DNA from: Clitopilus passeckerianus | Lineage: Eukaryota > Basidiomycota > Agaricomycetes > Agaricales > Entolomataceae | Assembly: GCA_944990035.1 (NCBI GenBank) | Contig: CALYLX010000155.1 | Coordinates: forward strand, 806,001 to 870,000 | Reading direction: 5' to 3' | Length of the DNA stretch: 64,000 nucleotides | Shown: positions 56,516 to 64,000 of the stretch, one piece after another | Numbering within the stretch: the first letter of the stretch is position 1 | Layout of the letters: every line of letters begins with the position of its first letter | Notes under the pieces: generated by a model | Told to the model about the DNA's origin: nothing | The model's database searches: none | The model's input: the letters and a program-made list of their open reading frames with translations, nothing else | Position numbers and translations under genes: made by a program

Positions 56516-56522
56516 TATATAG
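56516..56522 (+). promoter_or_regulatory. TATA box of FAD oxidoreductase copy 2
   Basis: TATATAG about 42-48 bp before the ATG at 56564. Confidence 0.55.
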
Positions 56523-56563
56523 ACCAGAAAGGTGTCGTTGTGTCGTTGTTATCTATGCCGCCA

Positions 56564-58492
56564 ATGGTTTTCCTCTCGAAGCCACTTTTGCTGTTACCTA
56601 CCTTACTGGTTATTCTACTCTCTTTCATTCAAGCATGTGTCAATGGTACACCTACCGGTCGAAATGCTGCAAAGGCATGCCGGGAACTTCATCAGCAACT
56701 TCCTTCTGTTGTGCATTTTCCAGGTCAGAGCTTTTCTGAACATTGAAGTCATACCGAATAGATTTGACATTTGGGACAAGATACTTCCGAATATCGAGTT
56801 ACCATCCAGCACTATGAATCGGTGTCTTCCCAGAACTCAACTTGCGGGGTAGCCCCAACAACTATTGCCGAAGTTCAGACTGCAGTAAGAATGCTAGGAA
56901 TCCAGTTGCGCGGCTCGCAAGATTTGGCAGCAAACTAAGTTTCCACCTCTGTTTATAGATAAAAATTGTCGGAAGGGATGACATTCGCTCGCCGTTTGCA
57001 GTATGTACTCTCCTTTCCTTCGCCCTCAACCTTTGGATGTCCCATCTAACCGCCGCTCATCAATTAGATCAAATCCGGGGGACACATCATGAATCCAGGC
57101 TTTTCGTCAACCCTTGGCGTTCAGATCTCTCTACACAATTTCCTCGACTTCAACTATGACGCACAAGCTCAAACCGTGAAACTGGGCTCTGGTTGGACCT
57201 TCGATCAAATTTACGACAAGCTGGACCCGTATAATAGAACCGTGGTGGGCTCGAGGATTGAGGGCGTTGGTGAGATACCTATGAGAGTTCTGTTCGTAGA
57301 ACTGAAGGGACTGACAAATATAGGAATGGGGTTTATCTATGGAGGGGGCTACTCATGGTATACCAACCAGCACGGCTTGGGAATCGACAATGTCGTTGCA
57401 TTTGATCTTGTCTTACCAAACGGGACATATGTCGACGTAACTGAGAGAGATCAGCCCGATTTATTCTTCGGACTTTGTGGTGGGCTAAACAACTTTGGGA
57501 TCATCACAAGTGTTACCGTGAAGACTTGGCCAACAGGGGTCGTTTGGGTACGTCAAAGAAATTCTCGTCATGACCTAATTTATTATTGACCGTTCACCAA
57601 CGATCTCGTGTTTAGGCCGGCAGCAGGACGTTCACTGTGGACCATAGTGATGAAGTAATGAAGGCCCTTGAAGACTTTAGCATCAACAACAAAGATGAGA
57701 AAGCTCAGATAAATGCGGGTTACGCTATCACACCTGACGGGGTGAGTGCATTCAACTCGGTAACTGTGGTTTAGTGCGAATGCTGACATATTACTCCTTC
57801 TACAGCCTGCATGGTTAATCTTCTTCTTTTACGACGCGCCGAATCCAGCGCCAGCACCTTTCCAAAAATTCATATCTATCCCCGCAGTGGTCGACACAGC
57901 GAAGATCACGAGACACAGTCAATTCATCAAAGAGGGTGCTCTGCCTCCGTATGTCCCCTGCCCGCATTATATTCAATCGACTTTGATAACTGACATCATA
58001 TGACAAAGTGGCGTCGGCTGCCTGCTCAACGGTGTCCCAATCCTTCATTACACGATGCCAATCTTACAAGCCGGCCGATCGATTGTAGAGGCCGCTCATG
58101 CCGCCGCTATGGCCTCGAACCGATCCGTTGGAAATACGATCTGGTTTGCAGAGCCGCTCCATAATCATTTCGCACATTCAACCTTTCCCGCTGCGTATCC
58201 TCACTCTCAATCGAACCCCGTCACGCCATCCCCCTTCTGGTTCGACTACACAGATGCAGCGGATTATGAGTACTTTCATGCGGCTATTGAGAAAGCGGGT
58301 AAGGAATTACAGAGTGTAGTGGTGAGGGAAGGTCAGGGAAGGTGGAGCGATGTGAAGTATCCGAATTATGCGATCCCTGGGACCGCCTTGGCACTTGTAT
58401 TTGGGCAGAGCTTGGAGAGGATGAGGCAGATCAAGCGAAGGATTGATCCCAAGCACGTAATGTCGCTTCTAGGGGAGGGATTCCTTGTGTAG
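56564..58492 (+). CDS. Secreted FAD-linked oxidoreductase (BBE/VAO type), copy 2
   Basis: 494 residues from eight exons: 56564-56723, 56781-56884, 56959-57000, 57068-57269, 57324-57547, 57616-57741, 57806-57948, 58009-58492. Every exon has exactly the length of its counterpart in copy 1. Signal peptide MVFLSKPLLLLPTLLVILLS; FAD-attachment His108 in FAIKSGGHIMNPG; GGGYSWYTNQHGLGIDNV retained; C-terminus QIKRRIDPKHVMSLLGEGFL. Notable change: position 221 in the conserved LFFGLRGGLNNFG block is Cys here (LFFGLCGGLNNFG) instead of the near-invariant Arg, which may impair FAD binding. Otherwise open and splice-consistent, so probably expressed. Substrate unknown. An in-frame upstream ATG at 56489 would add 25 non-signal-like residues and precedes the TATA box, so it was rejected. 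Confidence 0.88.
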
Positions 58493-60826
58493 CCCTTCTG
58501 GGGTCACAAGCTGTTCCCGTGCAGGCGTAGCAGGGACTCTGGGCACACGGAAATGTGCTGATGAAGAAGAACCACTGGTTACTCAAGATTCCACTACCAT
58601 GATTTTAGCTCTCTCGGCATTCGCTCCAAGACTCGCAATTCTTATCAAACTCATCGCCTGCGCATCTGGATGGCCAATAATCTCGTTCCATTTGCGCAAG
58701 CCTCACGTTATTATTTGAAGGACAGAGTTCAGGACCATCGAGATAAACAAAATGTAATTTTGCTACTATTTCTGGTCGAAGTCGTTCTTTATGCGTATGT
58801 TATACTTCTTCTCTTATTCTTCTCACTCTCCTCACGCTTTTCTGTACATTATGACATCTCCTTTGGTCCAAGAGCACAAAACAGTGTGCATATGGTTTTT
58901 TGGACATATTAATACTGAATACTCGCGATTTCGAATGTAACTTCCCCTGTCCCGCAAATTTTTATCATCCATCTCGCCCGTTGCATCCTGTGTTAGCCTG
59001 ATCATCCGTCACTTCGATCAGAACTTTGTCAGCAATCAGGTACAAGAGACGCACTTTCCCCCTCGGATGCGTTGGGCATCTCGACAAATGGTCATCATTG
59101 ATCCCCAGTGAAGAGTGATGATGCTGGAATCGCGCGAAATCTGCCGAAATCGAGTCAGTCGATGGTAGACGATGAGAGGAGAAAAGTGTGCATATAGTAG
59201 ATTTTGGATCGACTCGCATTGGTTGACACCTGGTCGTGTATAGGCAACTCAAAAATCTGAATAATATAAGCATACACCTGACCTCACAGTCCGACCACCC
59301 ACGTGATGATTCCCCATTTGATCAAGCGCTGTGGGGCGCCATCTCCCAGTGTCGTGCCACCTGATTGGCAACGTTGCAAACTTCTTTTATGGCCACCACC
59401 ACCACCACCAAAGCAACGCCTGCTCTTTCAATGTTCTTGCGGACTTGAGACTATGTGCACGGGAAGAACGATGTGAATAATGCAGGTAGGTGCTTACATT
59501 CAAGCTTCATCGATGATTTTTCCTGACAGCAGATAATTAATCCTGCAGATGTAGCAACCTTTTCAAACAAGCATTCCATTCCCCCAGACACTTCGAATTG
59601 CAAGGAGCTATCACCATGGCGCAGAATTTGACTCGAAGGTCGAGTTATATCCCCCCATTAGGTGATAGACACCGGTATGTTGCAGTCTCCACACTCAATG
59701 TTGTTGGCCTGATTGTCGAGGATTTTAGCTACATCTATCACATGGAATCTGGTGCCACCAACATCCAGATACATAAAGTTCATGCAGGCATGACCGTGTA
59801 ACATTAAAGACGATGTAGTTCTTGAGCACCTCTGGTGACCGCCCCTCGATTTCCTTAACTTCGTGCGTGAAACACAGTTTCACTTTTCTTCAAGATAACA
59901 AGGATAAACATAGGGCGAACGCTGAATCAAAGCCGTTGGAGACATTTGCACAACTTTGCGGGCAAGTATTCTGACGGACTTCGCAATCATTGGTATGTCT
60001 TAATCAATCAAACCAGCACAACGCACAACTGACCAAAAATCAACAGACAGACTATGCTTTGGGCCGGGTGCCAGCGTGGCGACTGCATTCATATTCAAAG
60101 GTCACCTAATAGAGCGCCTTAGATGCTGCCCATGGGACTAGGTATATAATTCAGATCTTTGAGCTGGGGGCGTGCACGCCAAGAAATAGTTATTTATCAG
60201 TCCATTCCGATTATTTCGCGGTGGCTACCTAATTACCATTTGCCAGAGTTGTAAATTAGCATTGAAGGGGTAACCGAGTGTAAACTTATAGTATCTGTAC
60301 CCTGTAATTCATCATCTCTTTGGTTCTCAAACCTGTACGTCAATTTGTGGGTCAAGTTGCAAGGTAACCAGAGATATTTTCTGCGAATTGGATCAAATGC
60401 ACCAATGAGCAATCTCTGGAGGGTGGAAAAGAATAGAGTCAGCGGGTCTGGACAGAATGGGATCCATTGACAGTGTAGGGGCGTCGAGATTTCCGTGGTG
60501 TTGAATAGACACATTTCTTCGATTAACAAGACCCGGTTATTATCTATCAGGCTTGAGTACACACCAAAGTACACATGGCGGAGATTAAGTGTCCTAATGT
60601 AATTTCTCTCTTTCTATCAGCGCCACTGCAAGAGTGAGTCGGAAGGAGGTGGATTAGGGTGGTATATAGACAAGCACAAAGCTGAGGTAAGTACAGTACG
60701 GTACGATACGAAATATATAATGAGATAAGATAATAAAGGAGATAGTGTCATATGAGAGAAGTTCCGCTCTAGGTCGCGGTACAGCGTGTTTTCCTGACAT
60801 TTTCGTCCAGAAATGCCTGGGAAGGT
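58493..60826. other. Gene-poor region
   Basis: About 2.3 kb without a supported gene. A (CCA)n microsatellite sits at about 59393-59410. A 67-codon plus frame at 59598 (containing MAQNLTRRSSYIPPL) has an acceptable start but no motif or partner exon. Confidence 0.35.
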
Positions 60827-61990
60827 TTACAACTGCAGAACCGATGTAGCTGATTTCTCCTTCCACCGTAATGTAATTGTGTAATTCGCCAGCCATATAG
60901 CCATGAAACTTAGAAATGGGACTTGATTGGGACGTCGCTCATATAGATGGAAGCCGTTGTGAATTTCTGTCTGGAGACTATTTATTGTCAGAGGTGTCGT
61001 TCCTGCCAAAACCCGAAGCCTTTGGGGACCGAGACGGCGAAGCCGCATGTCTTGTAACTCTGAAAACATAACCCGGATGAAGCCGCCGTGCTCGATGATG
61101 ACTGTAAAGATCATATTAGCATCTGCGTATGCCAGTGGACGGGTCAAGGGACTTACGATGGCCACGGTAGGTAATTTGGAGCCGAGCAGCTCCGTAGATA
61201 ATGGAGGAATATTCAGGCCATTCCCTAAAGCTCGATTAGCATCTGTCTCCGAAACTCCGACGGCAACTACATAAGGACAGCTTTCCTTCCTGAACGCTGT
61301 AGCAGTAACAATCCTAGTGAAAATACTTTCAGGGAAGGGATCACGGTTTTGCCTGTATCTGGATGTTTCCCTTCTGAGAGAAGAGTACGAAGCCAGGTGG
61401 CCTATCATAATCAAGGAGTAAGCGTCGTCACAGTGTAAGCAAATTATCGACTGACCATATCCACAGCGCTTGTGATAACTCCACCAGCACTGGCAAGAGC
61501 TGTGAAGTAGATTCAATAAGAATTCGAAGTCGGAGAAATGGAAACACCTACCACTGCCGTCCTCACCACCAGCCGTGGCGGTCCAGTATTGTGCCGCTCT
61601 AGGCTTCCCTGCAAAAGGATCGACATAGACACCCAGTCCTTCATGAACCATCCCGTCAGCACGCTGACCATTGGAGTTGGCTAGCTGGTAAGACTATGTG
61701 GAGTTGGTCATGCCAAGCGGGTTGGAGATGTGTTCCTTGATGTAGCGAACGAAGGAAATACCCGTAAGCTTTGGGATGATGTATGAAAGCGTCGTGTACA
61801 TGTTGTTGTTGTACTGCCAGATGTCGCGGAATTCGGCAGACTGACACAGGTACTGGATCTTCCTGACCTGTTCATGCTATCAGACTTCACCCTTGTAGAA
61901 TATATTGCTAGGTTATAATAGATAATTTTGGTGTATAATCGTGTCATATGTTGTACTATTGTTTGAATAATTTTCGAGCCCAGATCTAAA
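60827..61990 (-). pseudogene. Truncated beta-lactamase-like serine hydrolase
   Basis: Fragments read leftward in the order of the class C beta-lactamase/LACTB-like family: KIQYLCQSAEFRDIWQYNNN and MYTTLSYIIPKLTGISFVRY, then KEHISNPLGMTNST (about 61690-61880), the DGMVHEGLGVYVDPFAG/KPRAAQYWTATAGGEDGSG block (about 61550-61660), PESIFTRIVTATAF (about 61290), and YADANMIFTVIIEHGGFI with the HGG triad near 61080. The YNN motif is present. The N-terminal half with the SxxK nucleophile is absent: upstream of the splice acceptor near 61873 the sequence turns A/T-rich and unrelated. The later parts also need frame changes to join. A decayed, 5'-truncated gene. Confidence 0.6.
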
Positions 61991-62442
61991 AGAGCAGATT
62001 CCACACGATTCTGAGAGACACCAAAAGCAGATTATAATTGATTACAGAATACAAATCTTGTGAAAACTAGTGATTTCTGGCCTAATTAGTCTCTCGTCTT
62101 GGTCCTATTCCCAATCCCATGCTCCCCTCTAATGCGTGCAAGTCAAAACAAAACCGAAGTCGAATGCAAGTGGTTGGCCGTAAGTTGTTCCAGTGTTAGT
62201 GAGGCTGTATTGGCGACACCATAATTGAGGTGGTGTGAAAGGCGATGCGAATGCGAATGCGGTCTAGTGATACCTGTCGAGAAAGTGGGCTTCAGTACCT
62301 AGTCATAGACGTGACGAACAACTTACAGCAGTGTTGAGATATTGATTGAAGCCCATGGAAAGAATCTGACGACACAGGAACTTGAGTATCCTCTTTCAAC
62401 ACGACTAAGCATAGTGAAGCACTTACTGACACGTCGGTTGCA
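61991..62442. other. Spacer, breakpoint region
   Basis: A/T-rich sequence directly at the 5' truncation of the hydrolase relic. No gene. Confidence 0.3.
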
Positions 62443-64000
62443 TCATTCAGTCGGACATGGGCCACCTAGAATTTCGTCAGCGAATGAGGACTTGAAGGAA
62501 CAGAGACAAGAATGTGTTACCACGAGCCCTGGAACTAACGAGCCGTGGTTTGGGTTTCTGCGAAGGCTTGTGAGTACAAATGCAGCCGAACTGGGCAGGG
62601 GACTAACGGCAGCGTTGGCAAGATCCCGGAATGGCTATAAGCTGTGTTAACTTGTCAGTGCGGTCCTCAATAGGTAGAGTGCATACCTGGCGTTCTTCTG
62701 CACTGAGGCCTTTGTAGTATACCTGGAAGTCGTCTTCCAACCCTTCTGGGTGCTCCTTGATCCACGCGGTGTTGCAGAAGTGCCTAGTAGAAAATGAACG
62801 TGAGCAGATTGTGCGAGTATTTCAGGTGAACTTACTCTTCATTTTTTAACCGGCCAACCTTTGCAAGCTTCGGCTTCTTAGAGGGAGGCTGTCCTCCATT
62901 GTTGGCTGCAGGCGGTCGTCCTCTCTTCCGGATCTTCTGAGAGTTTGTTTGAGAAGCTGCCGTGGAAGATCCAGATGCTGCAGATCCAGGTGTTGTACGT
63001 GTTGGCGCCAACGATGGTGAGCCACTCCCTGGAGATGAGGTTGGTTCGCCAGGATTTGCAGCGGCCTGAGTTTCCGGAGTCCCTGCGTTAGGTCCAGGTG
63101 GTGGTTGAGAGGAAGATGCGCCAGACGTGTTCCTTGACAACGCTGCTGATGTGTTTGCTGGTGGTCCGGCTAGCTCCGAGATGGGTGCAGTGGGCGTCAC
63201 CGTCGTCGTCGCTGACGCTGCTGGAGGCGTTCGAGGTTGTGGCGGACCTAGTTACAGCAAAACAATCAGCTTCATTAGTGAGAAGGTGTGACATAACCTA
63301 CGCCGTTGGTTGCTGAACTCGGGTCTATCATGATTGTCCTCAAACGGATCCAAATCCGAGTCGTCGCTCTTACTGCTAGCGGGACAGTGAGCTATGATCA
63401 CATTGTAGCAATAGCTGGCCAAAGCGCAACATACAGGGGGTCTCAAACACGAAATTGGGGGCGAGAGGTGGCGGGCACGGTTGATTGTGCTGTCGTCGTC
63501 TGAGAAGAAAAAAGACAGGGTGAGCCAGGAAATGTGAAGGATGATGTAGTTCACTTACAGATGCAGACTCGGACTCGGAGCTAGCAGAGGTTGGTGAATC
63601 TGAAGCGGTTGATGGTGTCTGTGCAGGAGCCGTTGTGTTGTTAGCCTGCATCAATGAAACAGCGCCATTTGACTCAGAGGTCAAGCCAGCAGGTGTGCTG
63701 GTTTGAGGACTCTGCACTACCTGCTTCTTCTTTGCGTTCTTGCCTTGAGGATGGTGGTTACTCTTAAAAGAGGGGTATATGAGGGTGATATACTGCTGGA
63801 GCTTCCAGTTGTTCTCGCAGTACCGAAAGAATTCGAATTCGTCAACCTTGAGCATTTCTGTGTAGTAGTAGTAGTCGGCGCCTTTCGTGATATGAGTCCA
63901 TTTGAATGGCAGGAGGGACTTGGCATTCAACTCGTGAAGAAGTCGACGCGACTTCTGACCCACTAGTCTCATTATGTCGTCAGAGACCACGGTGCCATCC
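62443..64000 (-). CDS. Low-complexity protein with AT-hook-like motif (3' part, runs off the window)
   Basis: The reading enters from the right edge without a start: DGTVVSDDIMRLVGQKSRRL, then LLPFKWTHITKGADYYYYTE and VDEFEFFRYCENNWKLQQYI, a conserved-looking globular piece. It is followed by a long Ser/Thr/Pro/Ala-rich linker, an acidic SSKSDDSDLDPFEDN stretch, and KIRKRGRPPAANN with PPSKKPK: an AT-hook core (RGRPP) next to a nuclear-localisation-like cluster. Introns near 63490-63555, 63388-63447, 63248-63302 and 62784-62834 keep the frame. Later exons give HFCNTAWIKEHPEGLEDDFQ and YYKGLSAEERQPFRDLANAA, and the frame can run to a TGA at 62443. A nuclear, possibly DNA-binding role is inferred. 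The first conserved piece seems to belong to an expanded Agaricomycete family without known function. Confidence 0.6.

Noticed and set aside
56489..56563. Longer N-terminus for FAD oxidoreductase copy 2
   Set aside because: It would place the start upstream of the TATA box and bury the signal peptide. Copy 1 starts at the equivalent MVFLSKPL.
1..64000. CRISPR arrays, bacterial operons, ribosomal RNA or a long LTR retroelement
   Set aside because: No regularly spaced repeats, no Shine-Dalgarno-led gene strings, no rRNA core sequences, and no reverse-transcriptase or integrase motifs were seen.

Overview
The window is nuclear DNA of a filamentous basidiomycete, most likely an Agaricomycete (mushroom-forming fungus). 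Evidence: genes are split by many short introns (about 40-65 bp) with GT..AG ends and CTAAY-like branch sites; TATA boxes lie 40-90 bp before start codons; and several products belong to families I know mainly from Agaricomycetes (two paralogous single-TM coiled-coil proteins, a seven-TM-like protein, a beta-trefoil-like small protein). Bacterial features are absent. I resolved exon structures by reading splice sites and checking that exon lengths sum to a whole number of codons; family names come from recognised motifs, not from a search.

Layout. 0-4.8 kb: inverted-repeat elements and relics. 4.9-13.6 kb: a gene-dense block with a ferric-reductase-type flavocytochrome (-), a cysteine synthase fused to a rhodanese domain (-), a 14-TM-type MFS exporter (+) broken by one stop codon, and a GNAT acetyltransferase (+). 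13.7-18.4 kb: a tandem segmental duplication carrying two intronless DJ-1/PfpI genes (-) and two relics of a + strand gene. 18.7-19.0 kb: a three-exon, 37-residue metallothionein (-). 19.5-21.7 kb: a decayed locus with a 440-bp tandem duplication. 22.1-23.4 kb and 39.8-41.0 kb: paralogous coiled-coil membrane proteins. 29.2-29.7 kb: a secreted cupredoxin (-). 33.8-34.4 kb: a small beta-trefoil-like protein (+). 34.8-36.7 kb (-) and 56.6-58.5 kb (+): an inverted pair of secreted FAD oxidoreductases with identical exon lengths. 42.6-55.1 kb: a seven-TM-like gene, an aldehyde dehydrogenase, one O-methyltransferase pseudogene plus a truncated sister copy, and a patchwork of dispersed duplications. 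60.8-62.0 kb: a truncated beta-lactamase-like hydrolase. 62.4-64.0 kb: the 3' part of a low-complexity protein with an AT-hook-like motif, running off the window. The long gaps (23.4-29.1, 29.7-33.8, 36.8-39.7, 53.3-56.5, 58.5-60.8 kb) hold mostly relics.

How the genes may work together. The left third has a metal and sulfur flavour: a metal reductase, cysteine synthesis and a cysteine-rich metallothionein, with a copper protein further along. The right half carries typical tailoring enzymes (FAD oxidoreductases, aldehyde dehydrogenase, O-methyltransferase relics), which could be what remains of a metabolite locus being reshuffled by duplication and insertion. Both are inferences from content and proximity; nothing in the sequence proves co-regulation. 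I found no clearly undescribed system; the best candidates for follow-up are the hidden metallothionein, the rhodanese domain with Ser at the catalytic Cys position, and the duplication mosaic at 43.9-55 kb.
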